64,000 bases of DNA from Pseudothioclava arenosa (GTDB taxonomy: Bacteria; Pseudomonadota; Alphaproteobacteria; Rhodobacterales; Rhodobacteraceae): the NCBI RefSeq assembly GCF_002358085.1, contig NZ_NTJD01000002.1, forward strand, positions 1 through 64,000, given 5' to 3'. Positions 17,652-25,966 of the stretch are shown here, piece by piece. How positions within the stretch are numbered: position 1 is the stretch's first letter; each line of letters opens with the position of its first letter. Under the pieces are notes generated by a model. That model was not told where the DNA came from, searched no databases, and worked only from the letters and a program-made list of their open reading frames with translations. Made by a program: the position numbers and the translations under genes.

Positions 17652-17690
17652 TAGTGGAGACGAGTTCGAATCCGTCTGACAGCACCGCCA
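17646..17690 (+). other. tRNA 3'-end-like hairpin, possible integration scar
   Basis: The sequence contains GTTCGAATC in a loop closed by AGACG/CGTCT, inside an outer CTGTC/GACAG stem, and ends CACCGCCA. This looks like the T-arm, acceptor strand and CCA end of a tRNA without its D and anticodon arms. No full tRNA can be folded here. It abuts the IS6 element and the change to higher-GC DNA, so it could be an att-like remnant of an integrated element. Weak evidence. Confidence 0.3.
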
Positions 17691-17962
17691 GAAACCAATC
17701 AATATATTCGGGTGATCCGGCGAGTTGCGATGCTTGGTGTCGCGCGCCTCATGTGGGTATTTGGCCTGAGGCGGCCTGATGAAAATCTGTTCACCTCTCA
17801 ACGCAGAAGATCGCCGTAAGCTTGGGCATGGTCTCCGTGTGCCGCAGCAGGCGCAGGATCAGCGGCTCGGGTTCGGCCTCTTGAGGGGTCTGGACAGAAG
17901 CCTCCTGCGTTGACGGGGGGGCGTGAAACGGGCAGGGAGGGGGAGAACGCTACGAGGCCCCC
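17652..17962. other. Intergenic region before bioM
   Basis: After the tRNA-like hairpin this stretch holds no gene I can name. A minus-strand open stretch ends at about 17798 with EPLILRLLRHTETMP and looks coding in codon use; it could be the end of a broken gene. No BioR-type TTATMKATAA box was seen upstream of bioM. Confidence 0.4.
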
Positions 17963-18682
17963 ATGACCCAGCCGCCCCTTCGGGTGATCGCCATCGAGAA
18001 TGTCACCCTCGCGCGCGAGGGGCAGGGGGTGTTTGCCGGGCTGGATCTGCGGCTGACTGAACGCCGGGTGGGCATTGTCGGGCGCAACGGGTCGGGGAAA
18101 TCCTCGCTGATCCGGCTGGCGGCGGGGCTGATCGCGCCGCAGGCGGGGCGGGTTTCGGTGAACGGTGTGGATGTCGTGCGTGACCGGGAGGGGGCGCTCG
18201 CGACCGTCGGGATCCTGTTCCAGAACCCCGATCATCAGATCATCTTTCCGACCGTCATCGACGAGCTGGCCTTTGGTCTCGAACAGCAGGGGCGCCCTCA
18301 GGCCGAGGCGCGCGAGATCGCGCGGGAAATGCTTGCGCGCTTTGGCCATGCCGACTGGGAAGAGCGGCTCTGCCACATGCTGAGCCAGGGGCAGCGGCAG
18401 CTTGTCTGTCTGATGGCGGTGCTGGCGATGGGCCCGGACTGGGTGTTCTTTGACGAGCCGTTCAACAGCCTCGATATCCCCGCGGCCTTGCGGATCGAGG
18501 CGCGGATCGCGGAGCTTGCGCAGAATGTCGTGCTGGTCACGCATGATCCGGCGCGGCTGGGCGGGTTCGACCGGGTGATCTGGCTCGACGAGGGGCGGAT
18601 CGTGGCGGATGGGGCGCCCGGCGAGGTGCTGCCCGCCTATGTCGCCGAGATGGAGCGCCTTGCGCGCGCGGCGCCATGCTGA
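17963..18682 (+). CDS. bioM: Biotin ECF transporter ATPase BioM
   Basis: A 239-residue ABC ATPase of the energy-coupling-factor group. Walker A is GRNGSGKSS (about residues 41-49), the Q-loop is LFQNPDHQIIFPT (typical of ECF ATPases), the signature is LSQGQRQ, Walker B is VFFDEPF and the switch His is in VTHDP. Followed by BioN (seven-base overlap) and BioY, it forms the BioMNY biotin uptake system, in which it powers the membrane complex. The first ATG gives the expected length. Confidence 0.92.
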   Translation: MTQPPLRVIAIENVTLAREGQGVFAGLDLRLTERRVGIVGRNGSGKSSLIRLAAGLIAPQAGRVSVNGVDVVRDREGALATVGILFQNPDHQIIFPTVIDELAFGLEQQGRPQAEAREIAREMLARFGHADWEERLCHMLSQGQRQLVCLMAVLAMGPDWVFFDEPFNSLDIPAALRIEARIAELAQNVVLVTHDPARLGGFDRVIWLDEGRIVADGAPGEVLPAYVAEMERLARAAPC

Positions 18683-19296
18683 GCCTCGCCCTGCCGGGAG
18701 CGAGCTGGGCGCACAGGCTGCCGGTCGGGGTGAAGCTTGCGGGGCTGGCCGTGGTGATGGTGGGCGCGATGCAGTTGCGCGACCCGTGGGTGATCGCGCT
18801 CGCGCTCGTGGGGCTGGTGGGGCTTTACGCGAGCCTCGGGCGCGCGGGGCTTGCGGCGGGGCTGCGGGCCGCGCGCTCGCTGTTCTGGATCGTGGCGGTA
18901 ATCCTGCTTTGGCATCTTGTGACCGATCAGGCACGTCTTGGGCTGACACTTGGCCTGCGGGTGTTCCTGATGGTGGGGCTGGCGAATTTCGTGACCCTCA
19001 CGACGCCGCTTCCCGAGCTGATTGCGCTGATCGAGTGGTTGGCCCAACCGCTTTCCCGGCTTGGCCTTTCGCCGAGGCTGCCCGCGCTGTCGGTCGCGCT
19101 GATGGTCCGGTTCATCCCGATCCTGCAGGGCCGTTTCGGCCAGCTTGGCCTTGCCTGGCGGGCGCGCTCGCGGCGGCGTCCGGGGTCGCGCCTGCTTGCG
19201 CCATTGTCCTTTTCGCTACTTGACGATGCGGAGCATTTGGCCGAGGCGTTACGCGCGCGCGGTGGCTTGGCGCCGCGGAAACAGGGGAAAGACTGA
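18676..19296 (+). CDS. bioN: Biotin ECF transporter T component BioN
   Basis: A 206-residue membrane protein of the CbiQ/EcfT family with about five hydrophobic segments. The cytoplasmic coupling helices carry the family's Ala-Arg-X motifs, seen as WRARSR near residue 160 and ALRARGG near 195. Its start overlaps the end of bioM. It links the BioM ATPase to the substrate-binding BioY. Confidence 0.9.
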   Translation: MLSLALPGASWAHRLPVGVKLAGLAVVMVGAMQLRDPWVIALALVGLVGLYASLGRAGLAAGLRAARSLFWIVAVILLWHLVTDQARLGLTLGLRVFLMVGLANFVTLTTPLPELIALIEWLAQPLSRLGLSPRLPALSVALMVRFIPILQGRFGQLGLAWRARSRRRPGSRLLAPLSFSLLDDAEHLAEALRARGGLAPRKQGKD

Positions 19297-19297
19297 C

Positions 19298-19843
19298 TTG
19301 GAACGGAACTTCACGCTTGTGATCCTTTTCGCGGCCTTGATCGCGGTGCTGGGCCTTGTGCCCCCGATCCCGCTGACCTTTGGCGTGCCGATCTCGGCGC
19401 AGTCGCTGGGCGTGATGCTGGCGGGGGCGGTGCTGGGCAGCTGGCGCGGCGCGGCGGCGGTGCTTGTGGTGCACGGTGTCGTGGCGCTTGGCCTGCCGGT
19501 TCTCGCGGGCGGGCGCGGCGGGCTCGGTGTCTTCACATCGCCGACCGTGGGCTTCCTGATCGGCTGGCTGCCGGCCGCCTTCGTGACCGGCCTTGTCGTC
19601 GAGCGGATGCGCAGCCTGCGTGTCGGGATCGCGGCCGGGATCGGGGCGGTGATCGGCGGCATCGTGGTGCTTTATCTGTGCGGCACGGTCGGGCTGATGG
19701 TGGTGCTCGACAAGGGGCCGTTCGAGGCGCTGATGCTCTCGCTGCCCTTCATCCCGGGCGACCTGATCAAGGCGGCGCTGGCGGGGTGGCTCACGCAGAC
19801 GATCGCCCGCTATCGTCCCGGCGCGCTGCTGTCGCGCGCCTGA
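19298..19843 (+). CDS. bioY: Biotin transporter substrate-binding component BioY
   Basis: A 181-residue membrane S component. Typical BioY features are LFAALIAVLGLVPPIPL at the start, VPISAQSLGVMLAGAVLG, the loop GGRGGLGVFTSPTVGFLIGW, and a C-terminal IPGDLIKAALAGWL. The gene starts at TTG one base after the bioN stop, since no ATG fits; the longer frame upstream is antisense-like noise inside bioN. A strong terminator follows at 19866. Confidence 0.9.
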   Translation: MERNFTLVILFAALIAVLGLVPPIPLTFGVPISAQSLGVMLAGAVLGSWRGAAAVLVVHGVVALGLPVLAGGRGGLGVFTSPTVGFLIGWLPAAFVTGLVVERMRSLRVGIAAGIGAVIGGIVVLYLCGTVGLMVVLDKGPFEALMLSLPFIPGDLIKAALAGWLTQTIARYRPGALLSRA

Positions 19844-19865
19844 CGCGGGCACAGACAGGATTGGG

Positions 19866-19898
19866 AACGGCCCGGCCAGACTGCGCCGGGCCGTTTTC
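19866..19898 (+). terminator. Intrinsic terminator after bioMNY
   Basis: AACGGCCCGGC (19866-19876) pairs with GCCGGGCCGTT (19885-19895) around an eight-base loop, followed by a short T-rich tail. It lies 22 bases after bioY. Confidence 0.85.
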
Positions 19899-20064
19899 AT
19901 TCGCGCGAACCGGGCCCTGCGGTCGCGCACATTGGGCCTGCGCCAAATAAGCTTGCCCGACCTCCGTCAGGGCGACACAATGTTGCGCGCATGGTTCGGG
20001 CGGAGCGGCGGGGCTGCATTGACCGTTCATGCAGGCGGGGTCGCGGTGCTGGGAGGAACTGGCG

Positions 20065-21075
20065 ATGCTTGAGAGGGCGCTCCTTGAGGATGGGCGTGGC
20101 GAGACGCTGCTGCAAGGCAAGCTCAACGACACGCGCGACTGGCAGGTGGTCAACGACTTCTGCACCAAGACCTACATGCCGCTCTCGACGCGACCGCTGA
20201 CGCGGGGCGCCGACCCTGATGCCACGATCCGGATGCTGAAGGTTGGCGGGATCAGGTTCAGCCGGTTCTGCTTTGGCACGCCGACGCGTGCGGATGATTT
20301 CGATCCGGATTCGGGCAATATCATCGTCGTCAACACCCTGCGCGGCAGCGTGCGTCACCCGTTGCTGGGGAATGACGCGGTCGATAGCCGGCCCGGCGAC
20401 AGCTATGTGGTGGATTGCTCGCGCACGGATTACTGGAATGTCGCGGACGGGAGCGATCTGCAGCTCAACCTGACGATCCCGCACAAGCTGATGGAGGAAA
20501 CCGCCGCGCGCTGGTACGGCTTCGTTCCGGGCGACGATCTGTGGAAGAAACGCCTGATCTTCAGCGCCGGGCAATCGGCCTGGCTGTCCTTGCTCGATTA
20601 CACGACCCGCTCGCTCGATGCGCGCCATGACGGCATCGGCGATCCGCTGATCGAGCGGCGGATCGAAGAGATGATCTGCCTTGAACTGCTGCAGAACTGG
20701 GCCGCCAATTCGGGGCTGAACCTTGAAACCGGTGCCCGGTCTGCCGCCCCGCGTTACGTGCGCGAGGCTGAGCGGATCATGGTCGAACGCGCCGCCGAGG
20801 CACTCAGCATCACCGAGATCGCGGCCGAGCTTGAGATCAGTGCGCGCAGCCTTTCCGAAGGGTTCCGGCGGTTTCGCGGGATCTCTCCGCATGACTTCAT
20901 GACCGCGCAGCGGCTGGACGGATTGCGCCGTGCCTTGCTGCAGGCCGAGCGGGGCGAGACGGTCCGCTCGATTGCCTCGGCGCGTGGCTATGTCAATTTC
21001 GGCGCGATGACCGCCGCCTATCGCAAGCGGTTTGGGGAAAGCCCGGGGCAGACGCTGGCGGCTGCTCGTTCCTGA
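20065..21075 (+). CDS. AraC-family transcriptional regulator
   Basis: A 336-residue regulator with an N-terminal AraC_binding_2-like sensor domain (about 1-190) and a C-terminal double helix-turn-helix (about 230-336). The latter shows LSITEIAAELEISARSLSEGFRRFRGISPHDF and VRSIASARGYVNFGAMTAAYRKRFGESP-type motifs. The ATG at 20065 follows GGGAGG; an upstream in-frame ATG has no site. It lies 230 bases before an alcohol dehydrogenase gene on the same strand and may activate it; the effector is unknown. Confidence 0.85.
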   Translation: MLERALLEDGRGETLLQGKLNDTRDWQVVNDFCTKTYMPLSTRPLTRGADPDATIRMLKVGGIRFSRFCFGTPTRADDFDPDSGNIIVVNTLRGSVRHPLLGNDAVDSRPGDSYVVDCSRTDYWNVADGSDLQLNLTIPHKLMEETAARWYGFVPGDDLWKKRLIFSAGQSAWLSLLDYTTRSLDARHDGIGDPLIERRIEEMICLELLQNWAANSGLNLETGARSAAPRYVREAERIMVERAAEALSITEIAAELEISARSLSEGFRRFRGISPHDFMTAQRLDGLRRALLQAERGETVRSIASARGYVNFGAMTAAYRKRFGESPGQTLAAARS

Positions 21076-21097
21076 CCGCGCGCCAGCCCCGTCGTCA

Positions 21098-21106
21098 CCC
21101 CCCCCC
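21098..21106 (+). repeat. C9 homopolymer in front of the alcohol dehydrogenase gene
   Basis: Nine consecutive C bases in the 230-base gap between the AraC gene and the dehydrogenase. A GGTATACC palindrome lies further downstream in the same gap. Length change would alter promoter spacing only if the tract lies within the promoter, which is not shown. Confidence 0.5.
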
Positions 21107-21305
21107 GTTGATGTCGCGGCGTCTTTCCGCGATGCGGCGTGGGTTTGCTTCTGAAACGGATCGGTGTTTTCCGGTTTCGATCGGGTTTTGGTATACCACG
21201 GTCTATCTCTTTGAGGCGCCCGGGCTAGGCTCTGGCGCAGGCAGGTGTGCGGCGGGCAGGGGTTCGCTCGCGCATCGGACGCCGAATGCAAAGAGGAGGA
21301 GACCC

Positions 21306-22343
21306 ATGAAAGCACTCGTGTATCAGGGCCCCGGGCAGAAGGCCTGGGCCGACAAGGACAAGCCCGAAATCCAGAAGCCGACGGATGTGATCGTGAAGAT
21401 CACCAAGACCACGATCTGCGGCACCGACCTGCATATCCTGAAGGGCGATGTGCCGACGGTCGATGCAGGCCGGACGCTGGGCCATGAAGGCGTGGGCGTG
21501 GTCGAGGCGGTGGGCGCCGCGGTGGAGAACTTCAAGCCGGGCGATGCGGTGCTGATCTCCTGCGTGACCTCCTGCGGGAAATGCGCCAACTGCAAGCGTC
21601 AGCTCTATGCGCATTGCTCGGATGGCGGCTGGATCCTGGGCCACCTGATCGACGGCACGCAGGCCGAATATGTGCGCATTCCGCATGGCGACAACTCGCT
21701 CTACCCGATCCCGGACGGGGCCGACGAAGAGGCGCTGGTGATGCTGTCGGACATCATGCCGACGGGGCTCGAGATCGGCGTGCAATACGGCAATGTCAAA
21801 CCGGGCGACACGATCGCGATCATCGGCGCGGGGCCGGTGGGGATGTCGGTGCTCCTGACCGCGCAGTTCTATTCGCCCGGGCGCATCGTGATGATCGACA
21901 TGGACCCTGCGCGGCTTGAACTGGCCAAGCAGTTCGGCGCGACCGACACGATCCAGGTCGGCGCCGATGATCCGGTGGCGAAGATCCTCGAGATGACCGG
22001 CGGGCTTGGCGTTGATGTCGCCATCGAGGCGGTGGGCGTGCCCGCGACTTTCGATATCTGCCAGAAGATCGTCTCGGCCGGCGGCAATATCGCCAACGTG
22101 GGCGTTCACGGTGCGCCGGTTCAGCTTCATATCGAGGAGCTCTGGATCAAGAACATCAACATCTCGATGGGCCTCGTGAGCACAAACACGACGCCGATGC
22201 TGCTCAAGACGCTGAACGCGGGCAAGGTCAATCCCGGCAAACTGGTGACCCACCGCTTCAAACTCGACGAGATCCTGGAGGCCTACGAGGTCTTCGGAAA
22301 CGCCGCGCGCGAAAAAGCCATGAAGGTCATCCTCAACGCCTGA
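21306..22343 (+). CDS. Zinc-dependent alcohol dehydrogenase
   Basis: A 345-residue medium-chain dehydrogenase. The catalytic zinc ligands are Cys in TTICGTDLH (about residue 38) and His in GHEG (about 60). The structural zinc loop is TSCGKCANC plus HC (about 90-110). The NAD-binding motif is IIGAGPVG (about 177). The ribosome-binding site GAGGAGGA lies before the ATG. The closest general type is the short-chain alcohol/threonine-like dehydrogenase that oxidises small alcohols. The preceding AraC gene may control it. A hairpin at 22366-22389 follows. Confidence 0.88.
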   Translation: MKALVYQGPGQKAWADKDKPEIQKPTDVIVKITKTTICGTDLHILKGDVPTVDAGRTLGHEGVGVVEAVGAAVENFKPGDAVLISCVTSCGKCANCKRQLYAHCSDGGWILGHLIDGTQAEYVRIPHGDNSLYPIPDGADEEALVMLSDIMPTGLEIGVQYGNVKPGDTIAIIGAGPVGMSVLLTAQFYSPGRIVMIDMDPARLELAKQFGATDTIQVGADDPVAKILEMTGGLGVDVAIEAVGVPATFDICQKIVSAGGNIANVGVHGAPVQLHIEELWIKNINISMGLVSTNTTPMLLKTLNAGKVNPGKLVTHRFKLDEILEAYEVFGNAAREKAMKVILNA

Positions 22344-22365
22344 GCGGGGCCTCGCTTGAAATGGG

Positions 22366-22389
22366 CCTGCGCGACGGTGGTTGCGCAGG
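22366..22389. terminator. Hairpin between convergent alcohol dehydrogenase and decarboxylase genes
   Basis: CCTGCGC (22366-22372) pairs with GCGCAGG (22383-22389). It sits between two convergent stop codons; no T run follows. Confidence 0.45.
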
Positions 22390-22405
22390 TTCGCAAACTG
22401 GCGGG

Positions 22406-23842
22406 CTACGGCGCCGGTTCCTCGGCCTGTCTGGCGACGTCCTGCCAGGCGTCGGAGATTGCCGCCAGCAGGGCCTCGATCTGTTCGGGGCCGGTGCCCT
22501 TCGAAATCACCGAGACCCTGAGAACGGTGCGCCCCTTCCATTGCGCGGTACGCACGAAATTGCGTTGCCCGGCGTTCAGCCGTGCACAGAGCGCGGGCAG
22601 CAGCTGACGGCCCTCATCCTCGGGATGCGCGCAGCCCACGATGACCTGATTCAGCTCGACCCGGTTCAACACGCAAAGCCCGTCCAGCCGCTCGATGCCT
22701 TGCGCGAGGGTGCGCGCGGCCTGACAGTGGCGCTCGACCATCTCGGCCACGCCGTTGCGCCCGAGATGACGCAGCACGGCCCAGGCCGCGAAGCCCTGCG
22801 CGCGGCGCGACAGTTCGGGCACATAGGCCGAGGGGCTGCGCCCGTCTTCCTCGGCGGCATTCAGATACCCCGCCTCCATCCGCATCGCGCGGCGATGGGC
22901 GTCGGGGTGACGGACGATGGCGAAGCCCGAGGAATAGGGAAGCTGCAGCCATTTGTGGCCGTCAATCGACCAGCTGTCGGCAAGCTCGGCCCCCGCCGCC
23001 AGATGGCGTCGCGTGATCGAAGCCCGCGCCCAGAGACCGAAGGCGCCATCGACATGCATCCATGCATCCTGCGCGCGCGCCAGTTCCGCGATCTCGGCCA
23101 GCGCCTCGAAGCCGCCCGAGTTGATATGCCCCGCCTGCGCGATCACGATCTTCGGCCCGGAATGCGCCTCCATCGCCTCGGCAAGGTCGCGCGGATGCAT
23201 CAGGCCCGCCGCATCAGAAGGCAGGCGATGCAGGTTCGCCTCGCCAAAGCCGAGCTGGCGCAGCGCGGAATAGTTGGCCACATGCGCGTCATCGCTCAGG
23301 TAGATGCGCACCAGCGGCGCGCCCTGAAGCCCTAGCGCGTCATAGTCATGCCCATGACGCGCGAGCACCTCACCACGCGCGGCGGCCAGCCCGACAAAGG
23401 TCGCCATGGTGGCGCCGCTGACCAGGCCGACCGAGCTGTCGCGCGGTAGCTCGAGCAGCTCCAGCAGCCAGGCCGAGACGGCCTCTTCGGCGATCGCCGC
23501 CGCGGGCGAGGATTGGTAGATTGCCGCGTTCTGGCCCCAGGTGCTGCACAGCCAGTCGGCGGCAACGCCCACGAGGTCCGACCCGCCGATTACCCATGCG
23601 AAGAACCCCGGGTCGGTGCTGCCCACAAGCCCTGGCTCCGCCGCCGCGATCAGCGCGTCGATCACCTCGGAGGCGGGCTGGCCCTGCGCGCCAAGCGGCG
23701 TGCAGAACCGGTCCCGGATCTCACGCGGGCTTGCCGTCGGATCAAGCGGACGCTGCCCGGCGCGATAGGATTGGCAATAGCGCGCGGTCCTGGCGAGAAC
23801 CTCGTCCGAGGCGCGATCGAAGGGGGGGCGTGACATCTCCAT
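22406..23842 (-). CDS. PLP-dependent group II decarboxylase
   Basis: A 478-residue PLP enzyme of the aromatic-amino-acid/glutamate decarboxylase group. The PLP Lys is in SIDGHKWLQLP (about residue 300). Other marks are VSGATMATFVGL, the stacking His in SDDAHVANYSALRQLG (about 185-200) and the PLP-binding Asp in HVDGAFGLW (about 270). It is the last gene of a five-gene minus-strand operon and starts six bases after the cysteine synthase fusion. The substrate is not evident. Because the neighbours handle cysteine and thiols, a sulfur amino acid is possible. Codons 5-7 contain a run of seven C bases (coding strand). Confidence 0.85.
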   Translation of the reverse strand: MEMSRPPFDRASDEVLARTARYCQSYRAGQRPLDPTASPREIRDRFCTPLGAQGQPASEVIDALIAAAEPGLVGSTDPGFFAWVIGGSDLVGVAADWLCSTWGQNAAIYQSSPAAAIAEEAVSAWLLELLELPRDSSVGLVSGATMATFVGLAAARGEVLARHGHDYDALGLQGAPLVRIYLSDDAHVANYSALRQLGFGEANLHRLPSDAAGLMHPRDLAEAMEAHSGPKIVIAQAGHINSGGFEALAEIAELARAQDAWMHVDGAFGLWARASITRRHLAAGAELADSWSIDGHKWLQLPYSSGFAIVRHPDAHRRAMRMEAGYLNAAEEDGRSPSAYVPELSRRAQGFAAWAVLRHLGRNGVAEMVERHCQAARTLAQGIERLDGLCVLNRVELNQVIVGCAHPEDEGRQLLPALCARLNAGQRNFVRTAQWKGRTVLRVSVISKGTGPEQIEALLAAISDAWQDVARQAEEPAP

Positions 23843-23848
23843 CTCGGG

Positions 23849-25354
23849 TTACCTCGGATGCATCCAGGCGGGGAGGAAGCCATAGGGATTGGCGGTTTTG
23901 CTGGCGTCGAACGCGATCCCCAGCGCGGCGAGGCGCGCGTTCATCGAACCGTCCCTGAAGCCGTCGAACGTGTCCGTCGCCCCGCCCACATGCTCTCCGC
24001 CAACGAAGATCTGCGGGATCGTCGGCACCCCGGCGCGGACCCCGAGCGCGGCGCGCAGCTCGCCTCCGAGATTGTCCGTCTGCATCGCGGCCGCGTCGAG
24101 TTCGACCGCGTGATAGGGAATGCCCGCCGAGGCAAAGAGCTTGCGCACCGACCAGCTGAATTCGCACCATTCGAGGACGAACATCACCACCGGATTCTGC
24201 GCGACGATCTCATCGACCATCCGCGCCGCCTCGGGCGTGCAGCTCGGGGGCGCCAAAGGCGCCGCAGCCGGAGCGGGCGTGGCAACATCGAAGCGGTAGC
24301 CGGGGGTCGAGCGCGCGATCTCTTCCTCTTCCGGGCTCATCTCCTCGGCGACCTCGTCAAAAAGCACGGTGGACATGTAGCGTTCGCCGGTATCGGGCAG
24401 CATCGCGACGATCTTCGTGCCCGCTGGCGCGGATTTGGCCGCTTCCAGCGCGGCGGCAAAGGTCGCACCGCCGCTGATACCGCAAAAGATCCCCTCTTGC
24501 GCGGCAAGGTCGCGGGCGGCTTGCAGCGCGGCATTGCCCGAGACCGGCTGATAGGCGTCGATCGACCCGGCCGCGACCGCATCCTCGGCCAGTTTTGCGA
24601 TGAAATCGGGCGACCAGCCCTGCATCAGATGCGGGCGGAACGAGGGGTGGCTTGCCGGGCGCCCCTCGGCGTCGCGCTCTTGCGGGATGCCGCTTTGCAG
24701 CATCGGCACGTTGTCGGGCTCGGCCACGACGATCCGGGTCGCGGGGCATTCCGCGCGCAGCACGCGGCTGACGCCCTTCAGCGTGCCGCCGGTGCCAAAT
24801 CCGGTGACCCAGATGTCAGGCCCCGTGCCGCCGAAAGCGTCGATGATCTCGCGCGCCGTGGTGCGCGAATGCATATCGGCATTGGCCTCGTTCTCGAACT
24901 GGCGAGCCAGGAACCAGCCGTGTTCGCGCGCCAGTTCTTCGGCCTTGGCGAGCATCCCCGTGCCTTTCTGGGCAGCGGGGGTCAGCACCACTCTCGCCCC
25001 GAGAAAGCGCATCAGCTTGCGCCGCTCGACGCTGAAGCTTTCGGCCATGGTCACGACGAGCGGGTAGCCCTTGGCGGCACAGACCAGCGCGAGGCCGATC
25101 CCGGTATTGCCCGAGGTCGCCTCGACCACGGTCTGGCCGGGCTTGAGGGCGCCGCTGGCTTCGGCCGCCTCGATTGCGGCAAGGGCGAAGCGGTCCTTGA
25201 TCGAGCCGCCCGGGTTGAAGGCCTCGAGCTTGACGAAGAGTTCGACGTGGTCGGGGGCGAGCCGGTTGATGCGTACAAGCGGCGTGTTGCCGATCGTGTC
25301 GAGGATCGACGTCTTCGGGGGCGCGATCGTGGGGAAAGGGGCGTTGTGGGTCAT
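23849..25354 (-). CDS. Cysteine synthase fused to a glutaredoxin-like domain
   Basis: A 501-residue fusion. Residues 1-320 are an O-acetylserine sulfhydrylase type enzyme: PLP Lys in GGSIKDRFA (about 54), ATSGNTGIGLA for phosphate and substrate, GTGGTLKG and CGISGGATF. After an Ala/Pro-rich linker (about 365-380), residues 385-500 form a glutaredoxin domain with the active site EWCEFSW and the glutathione site TIPQIFVGG. The second active-site Cys is Ser (CxxS), so the domain is monothiol. Fusions of this kind could bring a glutathione-bound sulfur or S-sulfo substrate to the synthase. Operon partners are two OsmC proteins and a flavin enzyme. Confidence 0.88.
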   Translation of the reverse strand: MTHNAPFPTIAPPKTSILDTIGNTPLVRINRLAPDHVELFVKLEAFNPGGSIKDRFALAAIEAAEASGALKPGQTVVEATSGNTGIGLALVCAAKGYPLVVTMAESFSVERRKLMRFLGARVVLTPAAQKGTGMLAKAEELAREHGWFLARQFENEANADMHSRTTAREIIDAFGGTGPDIWVTGFGTGGTLKGVSRVLRAECPATRIVVAEPDNVPMLQSGIPQERDAEGRPASHPSFRPHLMQGWSPDFIAKLAEDAVAAGSIDAYQPVSGNAALQAARDLAAQEGIFCGISGGATFAAALEAAKSAPAGTKIVAMLPDTGERYMSTVLFDEVAEEMSPEEEEIARSTPGYRFDVATPAPAAAPLAPPSCTPEAARMVDEIVAQNPVVMFVLEWCEFSWSVRKLFASAGIPYHAVELDAAAMQTDNLGGELRAALGVRAGVPTIPQIFVGGEHVGGATDTFDGFRDGSMNARLAALGIAFDASKTANPYGFLPAWMHPR

Positions 25355-25384
25355 GGGTCCGGGTCCTTGTTGCCTGGTTCGGCG

Positions 25385-25954
25385 TCACGCAGCCGGCGAG
25401 CGGTGCGTGGCCGCGGGAATGATGACTTCATGCTCGACCACCTGCGCGTCGCGCAGCGCGAGGAACCAGGGGTCGACCGCGAGGGCGCGGCTGACCAGAT
25501 CCTCGACGGTGGCCGGATCGGCGTCTGTGTCGATCGCGATCTTGATCCGGCTTGCCAGCGGCGCGGCGCTGCGCGGGCTCAGCCCCATCAGCGCGGCGTC
25601 GTCGAAGTCGCATTCGATGGTGACATCGAGCGTGCGGAACACCAGCCCTTCGCGGGCGGCCATCATCTTGACGCCGATCGCGACGCAGCCGACGACGCCG
25701 GCGCGGGCAAAGAACCCCGGGCTCGGGCCAAGTCCGTCCCCGCCCATCCCGGGCCCCATGTCGAGCGTGGCCGAGAACTTGCCCTGCGTGACATGGCAGG
25801 CCAGGCCCGCCTCGATCCGGCCGGTGGTGACAAGGGTGTTGCAGGCCGCATCAAGGTCGGCGCTCATGCGTTCGATCACGGCGGTCTGCGCCTTGCGGAT
25901 CGCCTCGTCCCGCTCCGGAAGCGGCGCGGCGGTGGTGGAGATCATCTTGGACAT
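25385..25954 (-). CDS. OsmC-family protein (first of three)
   Basis: A 189-residue OsmC/Ohr-fold protein. The central helix carries the first redox Cys in VVGCVAIGVKMMAA. The resolving Cys normally found near the C-terminus (CPV type) is missing: the equivalent stretch DPWFLALRDA has none. It is therefore unlikely to be a classical two-Cys hydroperoxide reductase. It is in a minus-strand operon with a cysteine synthase fusion (30-base gap) and a flavin enzyme (12-base gap). GAAGGAG precedes the ATG. Confidence 0.8.
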   Translation of the reverse strand: MSKMISTTAAPLPERDEAIRKAQTAVIERMSADLDAACNTLVTTGRIEAGLACHVTQGKFSATLDMGPGMGGDGLGPSPGFFARAGVVGCVAIGVKMMAAREGLVFRTLDVTIECDFDDAALMGLSPRSAAPLASRIKIAIDTDADPATVEDLVSRALAVDPWFLALRDAQVVEHEVIIPAATHRSPAA

Positions 25955-25966
25955 GGTCTTCTCCTT

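Noticed and set aside
17646-17690. Complete tRNA gene
   Set aside because: Only the T-arm and CCA-like part can be folded; no D arm or anticodon arm is present upstream, where the IS6 end lies.
17652-17962. BioR repressor box before bioMNY
   Set aside because: No TTATMKATAA-like sequence is present in the gap, so biotin control through BioR is not supported here.
17798-18949. A long minus-strand frame opposite bioM and bioN
   Set aside because: Pro/Arg-rich antisense translation; the plus-strand genes have all ECF motifs. Only the final 30 residues lie outside bioM and might be the end of a broken gene.
22361-23335. Plus-strand frame opposite the PLP decarboxylase
   Set aside because: Antisense of a gene with a full PLP-enzyme motif set; no ribosome-binding site or family likeness.
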